Notes under the pieces: generated by a model
What the model saw: the letters and a program-made list of their open reading frames with translations, nothing else
Database searches by the model: none
Told to the model about the DNA's origin: nothing
Translations under genes and position numbers: made by a program
Assembly: GCA_025351545.1 (NCBI GenBank)
Contig: JANXVQ010000103.1
Span: 1 to 5,828, forward strand
Length of the DNA stretch: 5,828 nucleotides
From: Spirosoma sp.
GTDB lineage: Bacteria; Bacteroidota; Bacteroidia; Cytophagales; Spirosomataceae
Reading direction: 5' to 3'
In this document: one piece after another, positions 1 through 5,404 of the stretch
Layout: the number at the start of each line of letters is the position of its first letter
Numbering within the stretch: position 1 is the first letter of the stretch

Positions 1-1
1 C

Positions 2-88
2 GGTATTGATACGTGGTTAAATTCATTAGGTAAATATACTGAAAATCAGGATATTAAGCAAGAAAAATGTTTACTTACCTTAGCTTGA
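2..88 (+). CDS. C-terminal end of an element-encoded protein, possibly TnpB (partial)
   Basis: The last 28 codons of a frame that enters from the left edge and stops with TGA at 86-88, sixteen bases before the IS-type hairpin. The peptide begins GIDTWLNSLGKYTENQ and ends with a KQE-containing tail. A short tail of the form NIL-x-x-G...KQE just before the right-end hairpin is how many TnpB (RNA-guided nuclease, OrfB) proteins of IS605/IS607 elements finish, but no catalytic or zinc-finger residue is visible, so a Y1 transposase (TnpA) or another passenger is possible. Codon use is A/T-rich (TTA, AAT, AAA) compared with the genes to the right, as expected for a mobile element. Confidence 0.45.
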   Translation, partial: GIDTWLNSLGKYTENQDIKQEKCLLTLA

Positions 89-103
89 CGGCTTCGCTTT
101 CAT

Positions 104-123
104 CCCCCGACTAAAGCCGGGGG
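104..123. repeat. Imperfect GC-rich hairpin of the IS end
   Basis: CCCCCG at 104-109 pairs with CGGGGG at 118-123. Inside it, A110 and C117 are mismatched and C111 can pair with G116. A single unpaired position in a stem is a feature that IS200/IS605 Y1 transposases use to recognise an end in single-stranded form. It lies about 19 bases from the inferred junction with the cellulase gene. It is not followed by a clean T-run on either strand, so an intrinsic terminator is the weaker reading. Confidence 0.6.
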
Positions 124-142
124 CTTTCCCGCTCTTTTCTCG

Positions 143-313
143 TAAACCATGCGTGCTTACTCCTCGAAGCTGAATAGCTTTACCAGCTTCATTGCTGAGC
201 TGATTACCAACTACTTTGAGCTGGCCATTAGCAGCCAATGGCGTCGCCGATTGTGCAAAGGCTAAGGAACTTGCCAACAGAAGTCCAAAAATCAGCAAGA
301 TAAAACTTTTCAT
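143..313 (-). pseudogene. GH5-type secreted endoglucanase, 5' fragment interrupted by an IS element
   Basis: The frame starts at ATG 313-311. Residues 1 to about 22 form a signal peptide: a Lys after Met, a long Leu/Ile/Phe/Ala core, and a probable cut after Ala-Phe-Ala. About 35 residues of mature protein follow, with the pattern GQLKVVGNQLSNEAGKAIQL then RGVSTHGL. This is the characteristic first strand of glycoside hydrolase family 5 cellulases (family form: G.L.V.G.QL.n..GkpvqLRG.STHGLQWf), which hydrolyse beta-1,4-glucans outside the cytoplasm. After Leu57 (codon 145-143) the QWF expected next is replaced by codons derived from the IS hairpin, and the frame stops at 80-82. The catalytic domain is missing here and, if retained, lies left of the element outside the window. 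A TTG at 337 in the same frame would add eight residues ahead of the signal peptide and is not preferred. Confidence 0.72.
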
Positions 314-491
314 ATTTGGGACGAGATACAAAGACAATATAGAAGCAAGGTAGCACTATTGTAAATCCTTAAGTATCTTAGAATCAAATTTTTATTAACA
401 ACACTCATTTTAAGGAAAGAAGCTACATTTTCGCCATAATGGTTAAACTTGCGCCCTAGTCTGCTTTTCGTTTAAAGAATCTCTTTTCTGC
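314..491. promoter_or_regulatory. Divergent intergenic spacer, presumed promoters
   Basis: This AT-rich spacer separates the start of the interrupted cellulase (leftward) from the start of the FAH-family gene (rightward), so promoters for both must lie in or near it. I do not see a convincing Bacteroidota-type TTTG / TAnnTTTG pair for either direction; the nearest is TGTCTTTG on the minus strand at about 328-335, one mismatch from the -7 consensus and without a good -33 partner. There is no Shine-Dalgarno sequence ahead of either ATG. No small ORF or RNA gene is evident. Confidence 0.35.
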
Positions 492-1346
492 ATGAAACTC
501 TTCCGCTTCGGCTCGCCCGACCACGAACATCCTGGTGTCGTATTACCCACCGGCCAACATATTGACGTAACCCACTTTGGTGAAGATTACGACGAATCGT
601 TTTTCGCCAGTAATGGCCCCGAACGACTAACTCATTGGCTTACGGCCCATGCGCACACCTGCCCGGAAGTTGCAGCAGATGAACGTTTTGGCCCCTGCAT
701 AAAACGCCCGTCGAAGATCATTTGTGTGGGCCTGAACTACGCCAAACACGCAGCCGAAACCGGGGCCGCATCACCTGCCGAACCAATTCTGTTCTTCAAA
801 GCAACAACGGCACTTTGCGGACCCAACGATAATGTGGTCATTCCGAAACGTTCCGAAAAAACGGATTGGGAAGTTGAACTGGCTATCGTCATTGGCAAGC
901 GCGCCAGCTACGTCGAGTTAGACGATGCTATGGATTACATTGCGGGCTATGCGCTGCACAACGATTACAGCGAACGGGCGTGGCAACTGGAACGTGGCGG
1001 CCAATGGGTAAAAGGTAAAAGTGCGGATACATTTGCTCCGCTGGGACCCTATCTGGTTACCAAAGACGATGTTCCAGAACCCAATAATCTTCATTTGTGG
1101 CTCAGTGTCAATGGAAAACGGTTGCAGGATTCCAACACCGACGATATGATTTTCGACGTTCCGACGCTGGTAAGCTACATCAGCCAGTTTATGACGTTAC
1201 TACCCGGAGATGTTATTTCAACCGGCACACCAGCGGGCGTTGGCCTGGGCATGAGTCCGCCCTGGTATCTCAAACCCGGCGATGTCGTGGAATTAGGTAT
1301 CGAGGGTCTCGGCGAACAAAAACAGACGGCGGTTGCTTTTGTGTAA
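492..1346 (+). CDS. Fumarylacetoacetate hydrolase family protein, probable 2,4-diketo-3-deoxy-L-fuconate/rhamnonate hydrolase
   Basis: A 284-residue protein of typical length for bacterial FAH-superfamily enzymes. A small N-terminal domain (about 1-70) leads into the catalytic FAH domain (about 73-283). Visible signatures are GLNYAKHAAE (80-89), DWEVELAIVIG with the metal-binding pair E127 and E129, GYALHNDYSER with the third metal ligand D158, KGKSADTFAPLGPYLV (174-189), and the terminal ISTGTPAGVG loop (242-251). Known family members use Mg/Mn to cleave a C-C bond in beta-diketo acids. The next gene, 3 bases downstream, is a sugar lactonase of the L-fucono/L-rhamnono type. From this I infer the last step of the non-phosphorylative deoxyhexose pathway: 2,4-diketo-3-deoxy acid to pyruvate and L-lactate. 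It is a cytoplasmic enzyme with no signal peptide. Automated annotation often calls such proteins ureidoglycolate lyase, but nothing nearby supports purine breakdown. The family is certain, the substrate is not. Confidence 0.88.
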   Translation: MKLFRFGSPDHEHPGVVLPTGQHIDVTHFGEDYDESFFASNGPERLTHWLTAHAHTCPEVAADERFGPCIKRPSKIICVGLNYAKHAAETGAASPAEPILFFKATTALCGPNDNVVIPKRSEKTDWEVELAIVIGKRASYVELDDAMDYIAGYALHNDYSERAWQLERGGQWVKGKSADTFAPLGPYLVTKDDVPEPNNLHLWLSVNGKRLQDSNTDDMIFDVPTLVSYISQFMTLLPGDVISTGTPAGVGLGMSPPWYLKPGDVVELGIEGLGEQKQTAVAFV

Positions 1347-1349
1347 CGT

Positions 1350-2177
1350 ATGACAATCGACGCTCACCAACATTTCTGGCACTTCGATCCTGTTCGGGAT
1401 AGCTGGATTACAGACGATATGTCTATTATCCAGCGTGATTTTTTGCCCGCTGATTTAGAACCCGTTCTGAAACAAAATGGCATTGATGGATGCATAGCCG
1501 TTCAGGCATCGCAGTCGGACGATGAAACGATGTTTCTGGTGAGCATGGCCCGAAATTATGACATCATCAAAGGTGTAGTTGGTTGGGTCGATTTGCAATC
1601 AGCGCAGCTACCGGAGCGCTTACAGTCTTTATCCCAACATAAAGAAATAAAGGGCTACCGACATATAGCACAGGCTGAACCCAACGATTTTCTGGCGCGG
1701 CCAACGGTTGTAGAAGGCATTCGACAGTTGGCCGAATTTGGTTTGACGTACGATATCCTGATCTATCCAACTCAACTCAAAGCGGCTTTGAGTCTGGTTC
1801 GTGCCGTACCGGAAGTTAACTTCGTAATCGACCATCTGGCTAAGCCGTATATTCAGAAAAAAGAGATTAGTCGCTGGTCGAATTTCATGACGGAGATTGC
1901 CAAAAACAAGAATGTTTCGTGCAAACTCTCGGGTATGGTTACCGAAGCAGACTGGCACAACTGGAGCAAAAAAGACTTCTTTCCTTATCTGAATGTAGTC
2001 TTCGAACAATTTGGGCCTGACCGGCTTATGTTTGGATCTGACTGGCCTGTGTGTTTAGTTGCTGCCAACTATACGCAAGTCAAAACCTTGGTGGAAGACT
2101 ATGTTGACGCTTGGGGCGAGGATGTTCGGGCAAAGGTTTTTGGTGAGAATGCTACTGCTTTTTACAACCTAATGTAG
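1350..2177 (+). CDS. Amidohydrolase-family sugar lactonase (L-fuconolactonase / L-rhamnono-lactonase type)
   Basis: A 275-residue metal-dependent hydrolase of the amidohydrolase 2 / COG3618 group, a TIM barrel of normal length. Signatures seen are DAHQHFWHF at the N-terminus (H6 and H8 as first-strand metal ligands), KGYRHI (101-106), DHLAKP (161-166), CKLSG (191-195), FGSDWPV (228-234, with catalytic Asp231), and GENATAFY (265-272). Characterised relatives open L-fucono-1,5-lactone or L-rhamnono-1,4-lactone to the aldonic acid in the cytoplasm. The start codon lies 3 bases after the stop of the FAH-family gene, so the two are almost certainly one transcript and probably translationally coupled. 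The dehydrogenases and the fuconate/rhamnonate dehydratase needed to complete the pathway are not in this window. Lactonase is well supported; L-fucose rather than L-rhamnose cannot be decided from sequence alone. Confidence 0.87.
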   Translation: MTIDAHQHFWHFDPVRDSWITDDMSIIQRDFLPADLEPVLKQNGIDGCIAVQASQSDDETMFLVSMARNYDIIKGVVGWVDLQSAQLPERLQSLSQHKEIKGYRHIAQAEPNDFLARPTVVEGIRQLAEFGLTYDILIYPTQLKAALSLVRAVPEVNFVIDHLAKPYIQKKEISRWSNFMTEIAKNKNVSCKLSGMVTEADWHNWSKKDFFPYLNVVFEQFGPDRLMFGSDWPVCLVAANYTQVKTLVEDYVDAWGEDVRAKVFGENATAFYNLM

Positions 2178-2204
2178 TGAATCGTTCGCCTTTATCGAGT
2201 TAGT

Positions 2205-2241
2205 AAAACCGGATGCTTTTCTACAATTGCATCCGGTTTTT
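2205..2241 (+). terminator. Rho-independent terminator after the lactonase gene
   Basis: A perfect 12-bp stem (AAAACCGGATGC at 2205-2216 with GCATCCGGTTTT at 2229-2240) encloses a 12-base loop, and the T-run extends to 2241. It starts 27 bases after the lactonase stop codon. Because the stem begins with AAAA it could also work on the minus strand. It separates the FAH/lactonase unit from the kinase gene, so the kinase should have its own promoter. Confidence 0.88.
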
Positions 2242-2270
2242 GCGTTATTAATACCCGGGAAAGCCAAATT

Positions 2271-2299
2271 TTGCGTTGCTTTGGCGAATAAACTATACT
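2271..2299 (+). promoter_or_regulatory. Candidate promoter for the FGGY kinase gene
   Basis: TTGCGT (2271-2276) and TATACT (2294-2299) are separated by 17 bases and lie between the terminator and the kinase start codon at 2307. The spacing is ideal for a classical sigma-70 type promoter, but the organism looks like a Bacteroidota, whose primary sigma factor prefers TTTG / TAnnTTTG. The -10 box would end 7 bases before the ATG, implying an almost leaderless mRNA. Offered as a candidate only. Confidence 0.25.
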
Positions 2300-2306
2300 C
2301 TAACTT

Positions 2307-3770
2307 ATGAATTGTTTCGTTGGCGTCGATGTCGGCACTACAAATATAAAAGCACTGGCCATGCCGTCGGACTTGAGTCAGATTCTGGCCCATGCATCAG
2401 CACCGGTTACGACATTACACCCCAAACCCGGTTATGCCGAACAGGACCCAGCCGAGATTTGGACAGCATTTGTGCAAGTCATTGCTGAAATAAATCGCGA
2501 ACTCGCCAGCGGAGGTCACGTTATTACACACGTTGCCTTTTGCACGGCCATGCACAGCCTTCTGCCGATGGCTGCCGATGGTGCTTCACTCGGAAATGCT
2601 ATTCTGTGGTCCGATAACCGCGCCGAAGAACAAGCCAATACACTACGCACGACACAGGCCGACTTAGGGAAGGCTATTTATGCGAAAACCGGAACGCCCC
2701 TCCACCCCATGATTCCGCTTTGTAAATTAGCCTGGCTACGCGAACATGATCCACGCTCGCTACGCCGGACGGCCCGTTTCGGGTCGATCAAAGAGTTTTT
2801 GTGGCATAAATTAACCGGCGAATTTGAGATTGATTATTCAATTGCAACCGCCACTGGTTTATTTGACGAAAGTAAACGGGAATGGAGCGAACTGGCAATG
2901 AACTTTGCCGGTGTCCGGGTTGATCAATTATCGACGCCCGTTCCAACAACCTATCAGCGAACTTACCAACCCCGGCCCGAAACCGCCGGAACAGGTCTGC
3001 CAGCGGGTATCTCGCTAATGATTGGCGCGTCGGACGGTTGCCTGGCCAATCTTGGTGCGGGTGCTATTAAACCGGGTACAGCCACACTCACAATCGGCAC
3101 CAGCGGAGCCATTCGACAGACCGTCCGCAAACCGCTCCGCGACGAGCAGGTCCGCTTGTTCTGCTACTTTCTCGACGAAGGATATTACGTTGTTGGCGGC
3201 CCAACAAACAACGGCGGCAACGTGCTGGAATGGGTCAGCGAAAAGCTGGTTCAGCAGGATACAGAAGCGGTACTGGCCGAAGCGGCAACCATCGCTCCCG
3301 GTTCTGATGGGTTGTTGTTCCTCCCCTATCTTCAGGGCGAACGGGCACCCTTATGGGATGCTTCCGTTCGTGGTGCTTACCTGCACGTAGACTGGCAACA
3401 TACACGAGCCCATTTTGCACGGGCGGCTCTGGAAGGCGTATTATTTAACCTACTTAGCATTAACGAGTTACTGACGCACCATACCGGCCCGGCCCGCGTC
3501 ATTCATGCCAACGGTGGCTTTGCGCAATCAACATTATGGGTACAGATGTTGGCCGATATAGCCGGAATTCCCGTGCGGCTCAACGCCAGCAACGAAAGCG
3601 GTTCAATGGGCGCCATTCTACTAACGATGAAAGCAACCGGGGCTGTGAAAACGCTGGATGAAGCGGCCGAACGTGTTGCGTTTGGAAATACATTCCAGCC
3701 CGATTTAGACCGGCATAAAATCTACCGAACCGAATTTAAAACGTGGCAGGAAGCGTTGAAAAAGATATAA
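2307..3770 (+). CDS. gntK: FGGY-family carbohydrate kinase, probable gluconokinase
   Basis: A 487-residue cytoplasmic kinase of full FGGY length. The N-terminal ATPase-fold domain opens with GVDVGTTNIK (6-15, phosphate-1 loop). It carries CTAMHSLLPM (79-88), WSDNRA (101-106) and KTGTPLHPMIPLCKLAWLR (127-145), a stretch characteristic of the gluconokinase branch, followed by KEFLWHKLTGEFEIDYSIA (162-180). The catalytic Asp is D243 in GASDG, the second phosphate loop is GTSGAIR (264-270), and the adenosine loop is ANGGFAQS (401-408). The probable reaction is ATP + D-gluconate to 6-phospho-D-gluconate, feeding the pentose phosphate pathway. Xylulokinase is the main alternative within the family. 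A terminator upstream isolates it from the lactonase gene. No Shine-Dalgarno is visible, but the Met lies five residues before the first kinase motif as in relatives, which fixes the start. No gluconate transporter or dehydrogenase is adjacent. Confidence 0.88.
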   Translation: MNCFVGVDVGTTNIKALAMPSDLSQILAHASAPVTTLHPKPGYAEQDPAEIWTAFVQVIAEINRELASGGHVITHVAFCTAMHSLLPMAADGASLGNAILWSDNRAEEQANTLRTTQADLGKAIYAKTGTPLHPMIPLCKLAWLREHDPRSLRRTARFGSIKEFLWHKLTGEFEIDYSIATATGLFDESKREWSELAMNFAGVRVDQLSTPVPTTYQRTYQPRPETAGTGLPAGISLMIGASDGCLANLGAGAIKPGTATLTIGTSGAIRQTVRKPLRDEQVRLFCYFLDEGYYVVGGPTNNGGNVLEWVSEKLVQQDTEAVLAEAATIAPGSDGLLFLPYLQGERAPLWDASVRGAYLHVDWQHTRAHFARAALEGVLFNLLSINELLTHHTGPARVIHANGGFAQSTLWVQMLADIAGIPVRLNASNESGSMGAILLTMKATGAVKTLDEAAERVAFGNTFQPDLDRHKIYRTEFKTWQEALKKI

Positions 3771-4271
3771 TTCAGGGTTTGGCGTTCCAGACAGCAGACT
3801 TCCCCCGCCGTCAGCTCTAAAGAGGATTTTCCTTTCGAAACGCAAGCCCGGCCTTTCAAGGAGACGAATGGAATTGTGGTTCGACGCAGTGGTAAGGCCT
3901 GTTATGCGCGTTAATTCTAACTGGTCTGTTGCATAGGCCATTACTACCGAGGCAGCTTCGTATCCATAGCCGCTTCCGGCATAATCGGGCAGAAAGCCAA
4001 ATCCAATATCAATGTCCTCTACCAATTTCCGCTTGAATAATCCGCACAGACCAATAGAAATGCCGGTGAATTTTAGTTTCACAACATAGTGTTTAAAACC
4101 AAACTTCTCATAACTTTTCAGTGGTCCGTCCAGAATATACTGGCGCGCATCAGCAAGCGTTTGTACGTTCCGGTCGCCAATGAACTCAAGCTATAAAGGC
4201 GTATTGAGCAGTACAAGTGCGGCATCCTCAACGGAAAACGTATCAAAAATAAAACGGTCAGTTTCGAGCAT
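3705..4271 (-). pseudogene. GNAT acetyltransferase (RimJ/RimL type) with an in-frame amber codon
   Basis: The frame starts at ATG 4271-4269 with MLETDRFIFDTFSVEDAA, the usual opening of RimJ/RimL-like N-acetyltransferases. It then meets TAG at 4191-4193 (codon 27) and continues in the same frame with LEFIGDRNVQTLADARQYI, DIDIGFGFLPDYAGSGYGYE (acetyl-CoA-binding motif A, family form Y.G.GY.YEA) and NHNSIRLLERPGLRFER (motif B). Relatives read about TPGWLxFIGDRNV here, so the stop most simply arose as TGG (Trp) to TAG. The remaining frame lacks a good internal start that would keep the N-terminal strand; the first candidate, GTG at 4082-4080, removes about a third of the fold. The last ~20 codons overlap the convergent kinase gene by 66 bases, and the C-terminal end may itself be altered. 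At about 188 codons the reconstructed gene is of normal family size. The substrate is unknown. Confidence 0.8.
4191..4193 (-). other. In-frame TAG codon inside the GNAT gene
   Basis: Codon 27 of the GNAT frame reads TAG (plus strand CTA), between Asn-Thr-Pro-Leu and Leu-Glu-Phe-Ile-Gly-Asp-Arg. Homology is continuous in the same frame on both sides, so this is a point change rather than an insertion or a frameshift. Confidence 0.85.
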
Positions 4272-4273
4272 TT

Positions 4274-4302
4274 AAGTAGTGCGGCTAGCCGCATTACTTT
4301 TT
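4274..4302. terminator. Hairpin terminator between argC and the GNAT remnant
   Basis: An 11-bp stem (4274-4284 with 4289-4299, one G-T wobble at 4279/4294) closes on a CTAG loop. Reading on the plus strand it runs into five T's (4298-4302), a good intrinsic terminator for read-through coming from the kinase gene. On the minus strand the wobble becomes an A-C mismatch and only TACTTAAAT follows, so it is a weaker terminator for argC. The hairpin fills nearly all of the 29 bases between the argC stop and the GNAT start codon, covering the place where a ribosome site for the GNAT gene would be. Confidence 0.6.
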
Positions 4303-5284
4303 AAAACGCTACGGCTTTCAGGCGCAAGCCGGTATCTTCCGGCAAGCCAAACACCAGATTCATATTTTGAACAGCATGGCCCGATGCACCTTTTGTTAAG
4401 TTGTCAATTACACTCGTAATCAGCAATTGCCCGTCATGCACTTCCAGATGGAGCAGGCATTTGTTTGTGTTCACCACTTGCTTCACGTCTACCGGCGCGT
4501 CGCTGACGTGTGTGAAGGGGTGAGCTTCGTAATAGGTTTTATACAACTGCTTGGCTTCGTCCAGCGTTCCGGCAAACGGCGTGTACACATTCGCCATGAT
4601 GCCGCGTGTGAAATCGCCCCGATACGGAACAAAGTTGATAGCGTATTTGAAGTCAGGATCGAGTTGGGTTATACTCTGACGAATTTCGGTTAAGTGCTGA
4701 TGGGAGAAGGCTTTATAAATTGACACATTGTTGTTCCGCCAGGTGAAGCCCGTTGTCGGCACCAGTGCCTGACCCGCACCCGTGCTGCCCGTAATAGCAC
4801 TCACATGTACATCGCTGGTCAGTTTTTCGGCTTTTGCCAGGGGTAACAGGGCCAGTTGAATGCTGCTGGCAAAACAACCAGGATTTGCAATGCGCATCGC
4901 TTCCTGAATACGCTCCCGATTCAATTCGGGGAGGCCGTAGACGAAGTCGTCGTGTTCATCCCGAAAATCGGCACTAAGGTCAATAACGGCAGTATTATCG
5001 GAGACGTCATGATCGGCCATAAACGTTGCCGATGCGCCATGCCCTGAGCATAAAAAAATAGCGTCTAATCCTTCCTGAGCCACTAAATCCGTCGTCTCTT
5101 CGCCCGAAAACGTCAAGTTCGTATCGCCCAGCAAGTCGGTATGGGTAGCCCAAACGGGTTTTCCTGCCTGACTTTTACTGTGTGTAAATGCCACATGTAC
5201 AAAAGGGTGATTAATCAGAATACGCAGCAGTTCACCACCCGTGTAGCCTGCTCCGCCAATAATGCCAACGTTAATTTTTTCCAT
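4301..5284 (-). CDS. argC: N-acetyl-gamma-glutamyl-phosphate reductase
   Basis: A 327-residue NADPH-dependent reductase converting N-acyl-glutamyl-5-phosphate to the semialdehyde, the third step of arginine/ornithine synthesis, in the cytoplasm. The Rossmann start VGIIGGAGYTGGELLRIL (6-23) binds NADP. Further signatures are LCSGHGAS (78-85), VIDLSADFRD (100-109), YGLPELNRE (116-124), the catalytic NPGCFAS with C137 (134-140), GSTGAG (166-171), SHQHLTEI (194-201), PYRGDFTRGI (220-229) and DNLTKGASGHAVQNMN (294-309). Length is normal for the family. At PYRGDFTRGI many proteobacterial ArgC proteins have PHLGNFPRGI with a catalytic His; here Tyr221 takes that place, which I believe recurs in Bacteroidota. 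In this phylum the acyl group may be succinyl rather than acetyl; the sequence alone does not tell. AGGT lies seven bases before the ATG as a possible weak ribosome site. No other arg genes are present in the window. Confidence 0.95.
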   Translation of the reverse strand: MEKINVGIIGGAGYTGGELLRILINHPFVHVAFTHSKSQAGKPVWATHTDLLGDTNLTFSGEETTDLVAQEGLDAIFLCSGHGASATFMADHDVSDNTAVIDLSADFRDEHDDFVYGLPELNRERIQEAMRIANPGCFASSIQLALLPLAKAEKLTSDVHVSAITGSTGAGQALVPTTGFTWRNNNVSIYKAFSHQHLTEIRQSITQLDPDFKYAINFVPYRGDFTRGIMANVYTPFAGTLDEAKQLYKTYYEAHPFTHVSDAPVDVKQVVNTNKCLLHLEVHDGQLLITSVIDNLTKGASGHAVQNMNLVFGLPEDTGLRLKAVAF

Positions 5285-5308
5285 GCTTACCTAACGACCG
5301 TGTTGCTT

Positions 5309-5321
5309 TATTGATTCAATA
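5309..5321. promoter_or_regulatory. 13-base palindrome upstream of argC
   Basis: TATTGA-T-TCAATA is a perfect odd palindrome 24 bases before the argC start codon. Its position and symmetry suit an operator for a dimeric repressor. It shares the TGA/TCA half-site flavour of ARG boxes but is shorter and does not match the E. coli or B. subtilis consensus, so no regulator is assigned. Confidence 0.35.
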
Positions 5322-5323
5322 TA

Positions 5324-5339
5324 CCGTCAGGTTTGACGG
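5324..5339. repeat. Perfect short hairpin upstream of argC
   Basis: CCGTCA (5324-5329) pairs with TGACGG (5334-5339) around a 4-base loop. It sits two bases from the 13-base palindrome, in the leader of argC and 65 bases after the stop of the preceding gene. No T-run follows on the minus strand, so it is not a standard terminator. It may be a leader-RNA stem or an operator. Confidence 0.45.
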
Positions 5340-5404
5340 AGTTAGTGCTCCAGAATGGCTGCGATTAACTATTCCTACCAGCAATCTGCGCAACACTGAT
5401 TTTC

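Larger units (their letters stand above)
1..142 (+). mobile_element. Right end of an IS200/IS605-like insertion sequence (partial)
   Basis: Only the terminal ~142 bases are in the window. Seen directly: an AT-rich reading frame open from the left edge and ending at 88, then a GC-rich imperfect hairpin at 104-123, then about 19 bases to the point (about 142/143) where cellulase homology on the other strand begins. Subterminal hairpins of the form CCCCCG-(A/G)-CTAAAG-(C/T)-CGGGGG close to the end are typical of IS200/IS605 elements, which lack terminal inverted repeats and make no target duplication. The exact right boundary is inferred from where the GH5 signature breaks off and could be off by a few bases. 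Family assignment is by structure only, since most of the element lies outside the window. Confidence 0.6.

Noticed and set aside
104..141. The GC-rich hairpin as an ordinary rho-independent terminator
   Set aside because: It is followed by CTTTCCCGCTC rather than a T-run, has an internal mismatch, and lies at the boundary where cellulase homology starts, which fits an IS end better.
366..416. Inverted repeat TCCTTAA / TTAAGGA in the divergent spacer
   Set aside because: Seven bases separated by 37 in AT-rich DNA is easily expected by chance and lies at no defined promoter position.
492..1346. Ureidoglycolate lyase or homoprotocatechuate isomerase assignment for the FAH-family gene
   Set aside because: Neither purine nor aromatic degradation genes are nearby, while the coupled lactonase points to sugar-acid catabolism.
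1629..2009. A 126-codon minus-strand open frame inside the lactonase gene
   Set aside because: It is fully antisense to a gene with clear amidohydrolase motifs and shows no recognisable motif of its own.
3022..3390. A 122-codon plus-strand frame inside the kinase gene
   Set aside because: Out-of-frame shadow of the FGGY kinase; low-complexity Ser/Arg/Ala composition and no independent start context.
3705..3807. A frameshift at the C5/G5 run (3802-3806) in the 3' part of the GNAT gene
   Set aside because: Dropping one base gives an EVCCLE ending that resembles GNAT C-termini, but the existing frame also gives a plausible ELYLF ending, so a frameshift cannot be claimed without an alignment.
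5324..5339. The CCGTCA hairpin as a terminator for the right-edge gene
   Set aside because: The stem is only 6 bp and is followed by TATATTG on the minus strand, with no T-tract.
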